DNA from: Clostridiales bacterium
GTDB taxonomy: Bacteria > Bacillota > Clostridia > Saccharofermentanales > Saccharofermentanaceae
NCBI GenBank assembly: GCA_017620475.1
Contig: JAFZQI010000046.1
Span: 22,129-86,128, forward strand
Length of the DNA stretch: 64,000 nucleotides
Direction of reading: 5' to 3'
The translations under genes were made by a program, and so were the position numbers. A model generated the notes under the pieces. That model was not told where the DNA came from, did no database searches, and worked only from the letters and a program-made list of their open reading frames with translations. Positions 41,297 to 50,134 of this stretch are shown here, piece by piece; the first letter of the stretch is position 1, and the number at the start of each line of letters is the position of its first letter.

Positions 41297-42360
41297 TGGA
41301 TATCGTTTTGTCTCCCATAAGAATACTGGATTCGGGAAAAATAAAGGAAAAAGCGATCCTTGCTAATGTGACGGATGATGTTTCCTCTTTTATCCGTGCG
41401 ATCCTATCTGATCCGAAGAGAAAGTATTTCGTTTCTTCTTTTCGAAAAGATAGTGAAGAAACTGTTTTCGGCGTACTGGGACTAGAGAATATCTCCGGAC
41501 GAAATCGCAGAGCCGAGGCAGTGATGTATTTTGCTTGCGGTGAAGACGAGGAGCGGTGCGTGTCCGCATACGATCAGCTTCTTCGTTATGCTTTTTTCGA
41601 GATGCAGCTCCACCGCATTTCCGTACTTGTCCCGGCCACGGATGAATTCACTGCTTCGATCGTTGAGGATTGCCATATGCGGCAGGAAGCTCTTTTAGAA
41701 GAAGCCGTCCGAATCGGGGATGCATACTACGACGCGGCGCTGTATGCGCTTCTTGATTCGGAGTATCCGGATTATTCTGTTGGATTTGTCGCATTCAAGA
41801 AAGGCCTTATTGCCATTCGTGGAGACAATGATGTGGTTGAGATGACCCGTTTTTACGCTTACGGACAAACGATCGAGGAGACTTTGGAACGCAATGTAGC
41901 GATTCGTATCGGAATTGCGGATGAGAAAGGTGTGATCAAGCAGGCGGATGCTCCGGAATATAAAGATCTTCTTAAACTTGATTTTCCGAACGAGGTAAAG
42001 CGCTGCATGCAGGAGTTTACGGACTATTTCAGCAAACGAAGAACATCGTTTACTATTCATTCCCGGCCTCTGCATGTCAGTGATTTCCAAAAAAAGGTCT
42101 GGGATAAAGTTTTGACGATTCCCTACGGGGTTACCTGCAGTTATGAGGATATCGCGATGTCTCTTACCGGTGGTGACAAGATCGCTGCCAGAAATCTTAC
42201 AAGAGCCGTTGGTGCGGCGTGTGGCGACAACCAGCTTCCGCTTCTTGTCCCGTGTCACCGTATCATCGGTAAAGACGGTCGTCTGGTTGGATTCTCCGGC
42301 GGTCTGGAGTTCAAAGAGTATCTGCTGAACCATGAAATGTTCGGCATTCACATTTGTTGA
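41296..42360 (+). CDS. GNAT acetyltransferase / methylated-DNA methyltransferase fusion
   Basis: A 354-residue two-part protein. Residues about 1-155 look like a GNAT acetyltransferase (segment LLRYAFFEMQLHRISVLVPATDEFTAS and the YYDAALYALL end). From about 250 on it is an Ogt-type O6-methylguanine-DNA methyltransferase: FQKKVWDKVLTIPYGVTCSYED, then the acceptor Cys320 in LVPCHRIIGKDGRLVGFSGG. A region of about 90 residues between them matches the N-terminal domain of Ogt in part. The ATG overlaps the preceding stop (TGATG), with GAGGAG 8 bases upstream. The GNAT part may lack activity; its substrate is unknown. Confidence 0.8.
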   Translation: MDIVLSPIRILDSGKIKEKAILANVTDDVSSFIRAILSDPKRKYFVSSFRKDSEETVFGVLGLENISGRNRRAEAVMYFACGEDEERCVSAYDQLLRYAFFEMQLHRISVLVPATDEFTASIVEDCHMRQEALLEEAVRIGDAYYDAALYALLDSEYPDYSVGFVAFKKGLIAIRGDNDVVEMTRFYAYGQTIEETLERNVAIRIGIADEKGVIKQADAPEYKDLLKLDFPNEVKRCMQEFTDYFSKRRTSFTIHSRPLHVSDFQKKVWDKVLTIPYGVTCSYEDIAMSLTGGDKIAARNLTRAVGAACGDNQLPLLVPCHRIIGKDGRLVGFSGGLEFKEYLLNHEMFGIHIC

Positions 42361-42391
42361 AAACACTTATATTGGGGAAGAAGGGAAGTTT

Positions 42392-43024
42392 ATGAAGATC
42401 GAAATGCCACCTTCAACGATGTTAAATCCTGTACCTGTTGTCATGGTTTCCTGTGCGGGAAAAGAACCGTGTAATCCTGAAACCGGGCCGAACATCATAA
42501 CCGTGGCCTGGGCGGGTACTGTGAATTCGGAGCCGCCGATGGTTTCGGTATCCATTCGAAAATCACGACACTCCCATGATCTTATCTGCCAAAGTTCGGA
42601 ACTGGTCATCAATCTTGTTACGGAGGACCTTGCAAAAGCTTGTGATTACTGTGGTGTGCGTTCCGGAAGAAATGAAGATAAGTTCAAAAAGATGAAACTG
42701 CACCCGAAGCCGGCCCCCGGACTTCAATATGCGCCGCTGATCGATGAATCACCGGTTTCTTTATCCTGTAAGCTTCGTGATATTATCGAACTGGGTTCTC
42801 ATGATATGTTTCTTGCCGAAGTGGTGGCGGTTTCTGTAGATGAAAAGCTTCTCGACAACAAAGGGAAGATATGCCTTGAGAAGGCGGGTCTCATTACGTA
42901 CAGTCACGGCGAATACTATACTTTGGGTAAGATGCTTGGATTCTTCGGGTATTCCGTCGCTTCAAAAGAAGCGTTGAAACGGAGAATGCCCAAGAAAATG
43001 ACAAAGAAAAGTAATAAAAAATAG
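42392..43024 (+). CDS. Flavin reductase-like domain protein (flavoredoxin type)
   Basis: The 210-residue protein has the split-barrel FMN-binding fold: start PVPVVMVSCAG, then NIITVAWAGTVNSEPPMVSVSIRKSRHSH, DLICQSSELVINLVTEDLAKACDYCGVRSGRNEDKF, and ISGHAEC-like end HGEYYTLGK. Such proteins bind FMN or reduce flavins and serve electron transfer in anaerobes. GAAGGGAAG lies upstream of the ATG at 42392. The C terminus is Lys-rich. It precedes the rny unit without a clear terminator. Confidence 0.85.
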   Translation: MKIEMPPSTMLNPVPVVMVSCAGKEPCNPETGPNIITVAWAGTVNSEPPMVSVSIRKSRHSHDLICQSSELVINLVTEDLAKACDYCGVRSGRNEDKFKKMKLHPKPAPGLQYAPLIDESPVSLSCKLRDIIELGSHDMFLAEVVAVSVDEKLLDNKGKICLEKAGLITYSHGEYYTLGKMLGFFGYSVASKEALKRRMPKKMTKKSNKK

Positions 43025-43045
43025 AGAAAATTCGCACTAAATAAG

Positions 43046-43075
43046 TTGACAATCGAAGTATTTTTTCATTAAAAT
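43046..43075 (+). promoter_or_regulatory. rny operon promoter
   Basis: TTGACA (43046-43051), 18 bases and TAAAAT (43070-43075). It lies about 70 bases before the rny start; a small CGC-GAAA-GCG hairpin lies between. Confidence 0.7.
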
Positions 43076-43143
43076 TATACAGTGGTTCGCGAAAGCGGGC
43101 CATCTGATTGAATCTTGAAAACTAAATATTGGAGGTGAGTACC

Positions 43144-44718
43144 ATAGAACTTTGGTTAGCAATTCTATTGATTGTAATTGCTTTCGTAGTTGGTGCTCTC
43201 ATCAGTGTAGGATTTTCCGTATTATATTACCGCAAAGGGATGTCAGTGAAGCAGCAGAAACTGCAGGCTGATATTGCTAAAGCAGAAGAAGATGCAGAAA
43301 GAGTTATTGGTGAGGCGCAGAAAACTGCAGAAAGCAGAAAAAGAGAACTTCTTTTACAAGCGAAGGAGGAGATCACCAACGCGAAACTTGATCTTGAGAA
43401 AGATGTTCGCGAGAAGAAATCCGAAATCGCCAGAGAGAGGAACCGTCTCGAGCAGAAAGAGGAATCCCTTAACCGTAAGATCGAATCGATGGAACAGAAG
43501 GAGAGTGCCCTTGATTCCCGTGTGTCTGATGTAATGGCCATGGAAGAGAAGGCCAAGGAATTGGAACGTCAGAAAGTGATCGAACTGGAAAAGGTATCCG
43601 GATTATCTGTAAGTGATGCTCGAACCCTTGTTTTAGATGCTGCTTCGCGTGAATACAGCCACGATATGGCGGTCATGCTTAAGCAGATGGAAGAACAAAC
43701 AAAGGCTGAGGCAGACAAACGAGCCCGTGAGGTCGTTGTCAACGCGATCCAGCGTTATGCTTCAGATTATGTGTCCGAAGTGACCGTTTCGGTCGTGTCC
43801 CTGCCGAATGATGAGATGAAGGGACGTATTATTGGCCGTGAGGGTAGAAACATCCGTGCGATCGAAACAAGCACCGGTGTTGATATTATCATCGATGATA
43901 CCCCTGAGGCTGTTATTCTTTCGAGTTTTGACCCGATCCGGCGTGAGATTGCCCGATTGACGATCGAGAGATTGATTTTGGATGGTCGTATCCATCCGGC
44001 GAGAATCGAAGAGATGTCTCATAAAGCCCGTAAAGAAGTTAACCAGACGATTAAACAGGAAGGTGAAAGAGCTGCTTTTGATACAGGAATCGTCGGATTG
44101 AATCCTGAGATCATTAAGTATCTCGGCCGGCTTCGTTATCGTACGAGTTATGGGCAGAATGTGTTACAGCATTCCATAGAAGTCGCCTGGCTTGCCAGCA
44201 TGATGGCGGCGGAATTAGGACTGGATGAGATGCTTGCTCGAAGAGCAGGCTTGTTGCATGATATCGGAAAGGCTGCTGATTTTGAACTGGAAGGTTCTCA
44301 TATAGAATTAGGTGCTGACATTGCACGCCGTTATAAAGAAAACGATACGGTCATCAATGCCATCATGTCCCACCACGGCGACTGTGAACCGTCATCGGAG
44401 ATTTCTGTGCTGGTAGCTGCTGCGGATGCGATTTCCGCTGCCAGACCGGGAGCCCGTCGTGAGAACATGGAGACCTATGTTAAGAGAATCCAGAAACTTG
44501 AAGAAATCGCTACCAGTTTTGATGGTGTGGAGAAAGCCTTTGCGATCCAGGCTGGTCGTGAGATCCGCGTAATGGTTAGTCCGGACAAGGTGTCCGATGA
44601 CGATATGATCTTGAAAGCCCGTGATATTTGTAAGAAGATCGAAGAAGAACTCGATTATCCGGGCCAGATCAAAGTCAATATTATCCGTGAAACGCGTGCC
44701 TCGGATGTGGCAAAGTAA
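43144..44718 (+). CDS. rny: Ribonuclease Y
   Basis: Membrane-anchored endoribonuclease that starts mRNA decay in Bacillota. The protein has an N-terminal transmembrane helix (about residues 2-24), a long coiled coil to about 190, the KH domain with [15 protein letters not shown], and the HD domain with LLHDIGKA and SHHGD. The start is unusual: GGAGGTGA (43131-43138) best fits an ATA codon at 43144, giving 524 residues. The alternative in-frame codons GTG 43135 and TTG 43129 lie in or before the ribosome site. Upstream of YmdB as in other Bacillota. Confidence 0.95.
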   Translation: MELWLAILLIVIAFVVGALISVGFSVLYYRKGMSVKQQKLQADIAKAEEDAERVIGEAQKTAESRKRELLLQAKEEITNAKLDLEKDVREKKSEIARERNRLEQKEESLNRKIESMEQKESALDSRVSDVMAMEEKAKELERQKVIELEKVSGLSVSDARTLVLDAASREYSHDMAVMLKQMEEQTKAEADKRAREVVVNAIQRYASDYVSEVTVSVVSLPNDEMKGRIIGREGRNIRAIETSTGVDIIIDDTPEAVILSSFDPIRREIARLTIERLILDGRIHPARIEEMSHKARKEVNQTIKQEGERAAFDTGIVGLNPEIIKYLGRLRYRTSYGQNVLQHSIEVAWLASMMAAELGLDEMLARRAGLLHDIGKAADFELEGSHIELGADIARRYKENDTVINAIMSHHGDCEPSSEISVLVAAADAISAARPGARRENMETYVKRIQKLEEIATSFDGVEKAFAIQAGREIRVMVSPDKVSDDDMILKARDICKKIEEELDYPGQIKVNIIRETRASDVAK

Positions 44719-44730
44719 CCGAAAAACAAA

Positions 44731-44768
44731 AGAAGGAGTCTTTCCGGAAACGGGGGGACTTCTTTTTT
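44731..44768 (+). terminator. Terminator after rny
   Basis: AGAAGGAGTC (44731-44740) pairs with GACTTCTTTT (44757-44766), with an inner TTCCGGAA, ending in a T run. Partial readthrough to ymdB is possible, but ymdB has its own promoter. Confidence 0.75.
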
Positions 44769-44779
44769 GTGCATGCCGT

Positions 44780-44808
44780 TTGGGGTTTCGACGTATTTAT
44801 GGTAAAAT
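44780..44808 (+). promoter_or_regulatory. ymdB promoter
   Basis: TTGGGG (44780-44785), 17 bases and TAAAAT (44803-44808), 34 bases before the TTG start codon. Confidence 0.5.
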
Positions 44809-44842
44809 ATAGAACAGTTTTTCTAGAATTGAGGAGTGGAAT

Positions 44843-45631
44843 TTGCGGGTCTTTTTTGTTGGTGATGTTGTTGCTCATCCGGGCAGACGGATCTTGAAGA
44901 ACAGATTGAAGTCATATCTTTCTGAAAACGGGGTCGATATATGTGTTGTAAACGCGGAAAACGTGGCTGCCGGAATGGGTATCAATTATAATTCCGCCAA
45001 AGAGATCTTCTCTTATGGCGCCGATTGCATCACTCTTGGTAATCACACGTTCTCGTGTCCGGATTATTTTCGTTTTGCCGATTCCGAGAGAAGAGTTCTT
45101 CGTCCCGGCAATGTGAGCCGCTCCTGGCCCGGCTATTCGGAATGCCTGATCGATCTTGCCGATAAGGGCCGGCTTCTTGTTGTTTCTCTTATGGGACAGG
45201 TTTTTGTTACCCCCATGGCTGATTCTCCATTCCGGTATTTCGAAGAGAATATTGAACGTTGGAAGAATGAGTATTCTCCAACCAACATCCTTGTGGATTT
45301 CCACGCGGAAACGACCAGCGAGAAAGGTGCTATGGGTTATGTGACTGACGGGAAGATATCGCTTCTTCTTGGAACGCATACTCATGTTCAGACTGCAGAT
45401 GAGAAGATCCTTCCTTGCGGAACCGGTTATATCACAGATGTCGGCATGACCGGAACGGAGGCCGGAGTGCTCGGGATGGATGCGGATGCATCGATAAGAC
45501 GTCTTGCGGATAAGCTTCCGGCCAGGTATACTCCGGCCGAGGGTCAGGCAGTCATGCACGGTATCCTGGCCGACCTGGATACAAATAACGGTAAATGCCT
45601 GAAAATAGAAAGGGTAAAAGTATATGAATGA
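44843..45631 (+). CDS. ymdB: YmdB-family metallophosphoesterase
   Basis: The 262-residue protein is a TIGR00282-type phosphoesterase; the B. subtilis member hydrolyses 2',3'-cyclic nucleotides and affects biofilm choice. It shows GDVVAHPGRR at the N terminus, VNAENVAAGMGIN, LGNHTFSC, VDFHAETTSEK, LLGTHTHVQT and DVGMTGTE, giving the complete dinuclear metal site. Start is TTG with GAGGAG upstream. rny-ymdB adjacency is conserved. It overlaps lspA by 8 bases. Confidence 0.94.
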   Translation: MRVFFVGDVVAHPGRRILKNRLKSYLSENGVDICVVNAENVAAGMGINYNSAKEIFSYGADCITLGNHTFSCPDYFRFADSERRVLRPGNVSRSWPGYSECLIDLADKGRLLVVSLMGQVFVTPMADSPFRYFEENIERWKNEYSPTNILVDFHAETTSEKGAMGYVTDGKISLLLGTHTHVQTADEKILPCGTGYITDVGMTGTEAGVLGMDADASIRRLADKLPARYTPAEGQAVMHGILADLDTNNGKCLKIERVKVYE

Positions 45632-46169
45632 ACTTAAGAAACCGACATGGGTAACATATGTGCTATTTTCCGAGGTTTTCGTTGTGCTGGTCTTTATCGA
45701 TCAGTTTACCAAAAGCCTGATTACCAAATCTCTGGCTTATGCGCAGACATCTCCAATCATCAAAGGATTCTTCTCGCTGATGTATGTGAAGAATACAGGA
45801 AGTGCATTCAGCATGTTCGCGAACAAATCCTGGGGAGTTACTTTCCTGAGTGTGGTATCTGCGCTTGCTTTTGCACTGATTATCTTCCTGGCATTCTTTG
45901 TTCTGGCAAAATTCAGAAGCAGACGTTTATCCATGTGTCTTATTTTTCTTGCTGCTGGAACACTCGGCAATTTGATCGACCGTATACGCCTGAAATACGT
46001 AGTAGACTTTATCCGTTTTGATTTCGGAAGCTATACTTTCCCGATTTTTAACGTGGCAGATATTTGTGTTACTCTTGCTTGTATTGTTCTTGCTGTACTT
46101 CTTATCAAGAGTGATAAGTATATTCCTGAGATTCCTTTTTCTTCAGGTGACGATGAGGAGAAAAAATGA
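45624..46169 (+). CDS. lspA: Lipoprotein signal peptidase LspA
   Basis: Aspartic peptidase of the membrane that removes signal peptides from lipoproteins, of which this window encodes at least three. The 181-residue protein has four transmembrane helices, VKNTGSAFSMF, and the two catalytic Asp motifs GNLIDRI and FNVADICV. The acidic tail is short. The start lies inside the end of ymdB, and the stop overlaps the next start (ATGA). Standard length. Confidence 0.96.
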   Translation: MNELKKPTWVTYVLFSEVFVVLVFIDQFTKSLITKSLAYAQTSPIIKGFFSLMYVKNTGSAFSMFANKSWGVTFLSVVSALAFALIIFLAFFVLAKFRSRRLSMCLIFLAAGTLGNLIDRIRLKYVVDFIRFDFGSYTFPIFNVADICVTLACIVLAVLLIKSDKYIPEIPFSSGDDEEKK

Positions 46170-47074
46170 TCGAATCGTATGTGGTAGAGAATTATCAAGG
46201 CCGTATCGATGCATATATTCCTATTGCATGTCCGGATCTTACCCGTTCTCGAGCTGCCCAATTGATTTCTGACGGAAATGTGACTGTTGATGGAAAAGCA
46301 GTCAAGGCTTCTCTTAAGGTGTTTGGAGGCGAAAAGATCGACATTGACTTTCCTCCGCCGGTCGATACCGACGCGAAACCCGAAAATATTCCACTTGATA
46401 TTGTATATGAGGATGATGATCTGATCATCATTAATAAGGCTCAAGGCATGGTCGTTCACCCGGCTCCCGGTCATTATTCCGGCACTCTCGTAAATGCTTT
46501 GCTTTATCATTGTGCAGGTAATCTTTCGGATATTAATGGTGTCATCCGTCCGGGTATCGTTCATCGAATCGATATGGACACATCCGGTCTGATGGTAGCT
46601 GTGAAGAATAATGAGACCCATCTTGCGATGGCGGAGATGATTGCGAAGCATGAAGTGGTTCGTGAATACCGTACCTGCGTCTATGGAATCGTAGATTCGG
46701 ACAAAGGAACGATCCATGCGCCGATCGGACGTGCGCTCAACGACAGACGTAAGATGACTGTATGTGAAGGCGGGAAAGATTCAATAACCCATTTTGAGGT
46801 AGTCGAGCGTTTCCGCAAGGGGACTGACCTTCTTTGCCGGCTGGAAACCGGACGAACCCATCAGATCCGTGCACATATGACATATATCGGTCACCCGTGT
46901 ATCGGAGATCCTCTTTATGCGCCGAAAAGGGAGAAATATAATCTTCACGGACAAGCACTTCATAGTACTTCGATCCGATTTATTCATCCGAGAACCGAAC
47001 AGGTCATGGATTTTCACGCGGAGATACCGGATTACTACAAGCAGCTTCTGGACATCCTCCGTAACGATGTGTAA
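46166..47074 (+). CDS. RluD-family 23S rRNA pseudouridine synthase
   Basis: The 302-residue protein has an N-terminal S4 RNA-binding domain (LTRSRAAQLISDGNVTVDG type, about 17-65) and a RluA/RluD catalytic domain with the Asp in HRIDMDTSGLM, plus ETGRTHQIRAHM near the end. It likely makes pseudouridines in helix 69 of 23S rRNA, the RluD role, but family members also act elsewhere. lspA-rlu adjacency is common in Bacillota. It overlaps lspA by 4 bases. Confidence 0.93.
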   Translation: MIESYVVENYQGRIDAYIPIACPDLTRSRAAQLISDGNVTVDGKAVKASLKVFGGEKIDIDFPPPVDTDAKPENIPLDIVYEDDDLIIINKAQGMVVHPAPGHYSGTLVNALLYHCAGNLSDINGVIRPGIVHRIDMDTSGLMVAVKNNETHLAMAEMIAKHEVVREYRTCVYGIVDSDKGTIHAPIGRALNDRRKMTVCEGGKDSITHFEVVERFRKGTDLLCRLETGRTHQIRAHMTYIGHPCIGDPLYAPKREKYNLHGQALHSTSIRFIHPRTEQVMDFHAEIPDYYKQLLDILRNDV

Positions 47075-47088
47075 AGGAGAAATGGAGA

Positions 47089-48051
47089 TTGAGCGAAGAA
47101 AACATCATTTCGGTTGACCATTTATATGAGATATCTTCGAACAACTGTGCCTGGCTGAAGGTTGTTTCTGAAGAAATGGACTGCGAAACGGTTGCCCTTG
47201 ATCAGGGAGTATCCGTTTCCGGAAACCCTGAGAAGGTACAAAAAGCTTTGGCCGTAATCGAAGCTATGGACCGCATCATCGGCAAGAAAGAGCAGCTGGA
47301 TGTGCTCTCGGTTCGGTATCTTTGTTCTCTGTCAAAAGAAAACCGTCTTTCCGAGTTTATGGAAGATGAGGATCCGATCATACTGACTACTCCTTCCGGA
47401 CGTTCTGTTCGTGCGAAGACCCTCGGTCAGCGCGTCTATGTTGACGCACTTTCGAAGAATGAAGTAGTCATTTGTAAGGGTCCGGCCGGATCCGGTAAGA
47501 CTTTTCTCGGCGTGGCCATGGCGGTACTGGCCCTTCGCGAGCGCTCTGTTTCCAGGATCATTCTTACACGTCCGGCTGTGGAAGCGGGCGAGAAACTTGG
47601 GTATCTGCCCGGCGATATCGAAGAGAAGGTCGACCCGTATATGCGACCGATCTACGATGCGCTTCTTGAACTGATGGGCCGGGAAGCGTTTGAAAGACAT
47701 TTGGAGCGCGGTATCATCGAAGTTTCTCCGCTTGCCTATATGAGAGGCCGTAATCTGGATGATTCTTTTATTCTCCTTGATGAGGCGCAGAATACGACGA
47801 TTGAACAGATGATGATGTTCCTTACACGAATGGGAATGAATTCCAGGGTGTGTGTATGCGGGGATACTACGCAGATCGACCTTCCGCCGGGATACCGTAA
47901 TGGCCTTGATGATGCGATGAGTATTCTTTGTGATGTTTCGGGGATCGCAACGATATCCCTACAGGAGACGGACATTGTTCGAAATCCGTTGGTACAAAAG
48001 ATCATAATGGCTTATAATGCAAGGGAAAGGAGAAGGGGAATAAATGCGTAG
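47089..48051 (+). CDS. phoH: PhoH-like ATPase
   Basis: The 320-residue protein has an N-terminal KH-like region, then a P-loop GPAGSGKTFLG, LTRPAVEAGEKLGYLPGD, Walker B FILLDEAQNTT and the CGDTTQIDLP motif. These are PhoH/YbeZ hallmarks. The role in RNA metabolism is inferred from its conserved neighbour YbeY. Start is TTG with AGGAG 9 bases upstream. It overlaps the following gene by 8 bases. Confidence 0.93.
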   Translation: MSEENIISVDHLYEISSNNCAWLKVVSEEMDCETVALDQGVSVSGNPEKVQKALAVIEAMDRIIGKKEQLDVLSVRYLCSLSKENRLSEFMEDEDPIILTTPSGRSVRAKTLGQRVYVDALSKNEVVICKGPAGSGKTFLGVAMAVLALRERSVSRIILTRPAVEAGEKLGYLPGDIEEKVDPYMRPIYDALLELMGREAFERHLERGIIEVSPLAYMRGRNLDDSFILLDEAQNTTIEQMMMFLTRMGMNSRVCVCGDTTQIDLPPGYRNGLDDAMSILCDVSGIATISLQETDIVRNPLVQKIIMAYNARERRRGINA

Positions 48052-50134
48052 TAGTGCGAAGAAGAACCAGAAACTCTTCAAAGTGATCCGTATCGTGGCC
48101 ATGGTGCTTCTGGCCGCGCTGATCGTTGCTATCGTTTATTTCGGCTCTCTTCCTAAGAAATATGATGTCTATTCCGGTCAGACCAGTGAGTATGATATTA
48201 CGGCGACCCGTTCCGTGACGGATACATATGAAACGGAACGCCGCGCGCTGATCGCCAAGACGGAAGTTTCTCCCGTATATGTGATTTCCGAAGATGTATC
48301 TGCCAGAAACATCGAGCTTGTGAACGGCTTTTTCCAGTATTGTACCGAGCTTCGCAAGGGAAATGTCGATGACATGGGCATGGTGATCAAGAATAAGCAG
48401 GAATTGACTGACCTTCTGACCAAAGCGATTAAAGAACGATATGAGATCGAACTCCCTCATGATGTGGCTTATACGCTGGCCAACATTTCTTTTGTCGATT
48501 ATTCTTATGTGGAAACGGAAACGAAGCAGATCGTTGAGATGATATCCATGGATGCTCTTGATGATCAGGCATTACAGGTGGAAATCAACGATTATTCCTC
48601 CTATGTGAAAAATACGAGAACACACGAAGATACGGACTATATCTCGCAGTCCGAATTGATCAAACTGCTTTTGAACCGACTTCTTTCGGCAAATGCGGTT
48701 TATGATTCCACGGCAACAGAGGCGGCGAGGACTTCGGCGTATAAGAATGCTCTCAGCGAACCGGTCATGATCCAGAAAGGCGCGAGGATCGTAAGCGTCG
48801 GTGAAACGATTACACCACATGTATACAGCCAACTGCAGGATCTGGATCTTCTCCCTTCGGATTCATTCAATTACAAACTGCTGATCGGTATCATCGTATA
48901 CATTTTTATCATATTCTTTGCAGGCGCCTTCTACCTGACTCGCTTCGACCGCGAATATGAAAGTGACTCTAAGACGTTTATTGCGCTGATGATCGCATTT
49001 ATCGTTCCGTTGATCTCAAGCCGTTATCTGACTTCGATTTCGCCTTTGTTCTCGACCATCATGTTTACGACAGTCATTTTCGCGACGTATCTCGGAATAC
49101 AGGGCGGTATTACCATGAGCTGCCTGTCTCTTCTTGTCGTACTTCCGATGAGCGGATTTAATACGGAATTGATTTTTGTTTCCATTATCAGCATTTTCGT
49201 ATGCTCGGTCATTGCGGGACAGAGAAATCACAAGTACAATGCGGCGACGCTGATCATTTTTACCTGCGTGGCTTCCGTTCTTTCTTCTTTCGGGTACAAT
49301 CTGGTTACCCAGTCATCAACTACGGATACATTTAATTCGGCGCTTTGGTCAGTGATCGGTACCGGCTGTTCCGTCGTTGCGGCGATTGGATCCCAGCCGC
49401 TCTTTGAGTTGATTTCGAATACCGCCTCTCCGATGCGCCTTCTGGATCTGGCTTCACAGAGCCATCCGCTGCAGAAGAGGCTCTTCCTGGAAGCGCCGGG
49501 CACATCGCAGCATAGTATGATGGTGGCGAATCTGGCCGATTCTGCTGCTGAAGCCATCGGGGCCAATGCTCTTCTGGCAAAAGTTGGATCATATTACCAT
49601 GATATCGGAAAACTTGAGCGGCCGGAGTATTTTACCGAGAATCAGCAGGACGGAAAGAATCCGCATGACGGGTTGTCTGTTGAAGAAAGCGTGGCCATCA
49701 TTACCTCGCATCCTTCTGACGGCTTGAAACTCGCCAAGAAATATCGTTTGCCTCTTCCGATCCAGAGTATCATCCTTGAACATCATGGTACGACTTGTCC
49801 GGGGTATTTCTATATGAAGGCGCAGAAAGAAGCGGAAGAGAAGGGAGAGCCTGTTCCGCCGAAGGAACAGTTCAGTTACAAAGGCTCTGTCCCGTCGACG
49901 CGTGAATCGGCGATTATCATGATCGCGGATTCTTGTGAGGCGGCAGTGCGCTCCCGAGGTATACATGATGTTGAAGAGGCGGAAGTGCTTTTCCGAAAGA
50001 TCATTAAGCAAAAAATAGATGAAGATCAGCTGGTACATTCAGGACTTTCATTTGAGGACCTGGAGAATATTATCCGCGCGTTTATGCAGGTATATGCCGG
50101 CTTCTTCCATGAAAGGGTGAAATATCCTGAATGA
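48044..50134 (+). CDS. pgpH: PgpH-type membrane HD-domain c-di-AMP phosphodiesterase
   Basis: The 696-residue protein has one N-terminal transmembrane helix, a large extracytoplasmic region (about 40-270) of 7TMR-HDED type, a bundle of seven helices (about 280-455), and a cytoplasmic HD phosphohydrolase domain with QHSMM, YYHDIGK, and ILEHHGTT. PgpH enzymes hydrolyse c-di-AMP to pApA. phoH-pgpH-ybeY is a conserved order. The stop overlaps the ybeY-era start (ATGA). Confidence 0.93.
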   Translation: MRSSAKKNQKLFKVIRIVAMVLLAALIVAIVYFGSLPKKYDVYSGQTSEYDITATRSVTDTYETERRALIAKTEVSPVYVISEDVSARNIELVNGFFQYCTELRKGNVDDMGMVIKNKQELTDLLTKAIKERYEIELPHDVAYTLANISFVDYSYVETETKQIVEMISMDALDDQALQVEINDYSSYVKNTRTHEDTDYISQSELIKLLLNRLLSANAVYDSTATEAARTSAYKNALSEPVMIQKGARIVSVGETITPHVYSQLQDLDLLPSDSFNYKLLIGIIVYIFIIFFAGAFYLTRFDREYESDSKTFIALMIAFIVPLISSRYLTSISPLFSTIMFTTVIFATYLGIQGGITMSCLSLLVVLPMSGFNTELIFVSIISIFVCSVIAGQRNHKYNAATLIIFTCVASVLSSFGYNLVTQSSTTDTFNSALWSVIGTGCSVVAAIGSQPLFELISNTASPMRLLDLASQSHPLQKRLFLEAPGTSQHSMMVANLADSAAEAIGANALLAKVGSYYHDIGKLERPEYFTENQQDGKNPHDGLSVEESVAIITSHPSDGLKLAKKYRLPLPIQSIILEHHGTTCPGYFYMKAQKEAEEKGEPVPPKEQFSYKGSVPSTRESAIIMIADSCEAAVRSRGIHDVEEAEVLFRKIIKQKIDEDQLVHSGLSFEDLENIIRAFMQVYAGFFHERVKYPE

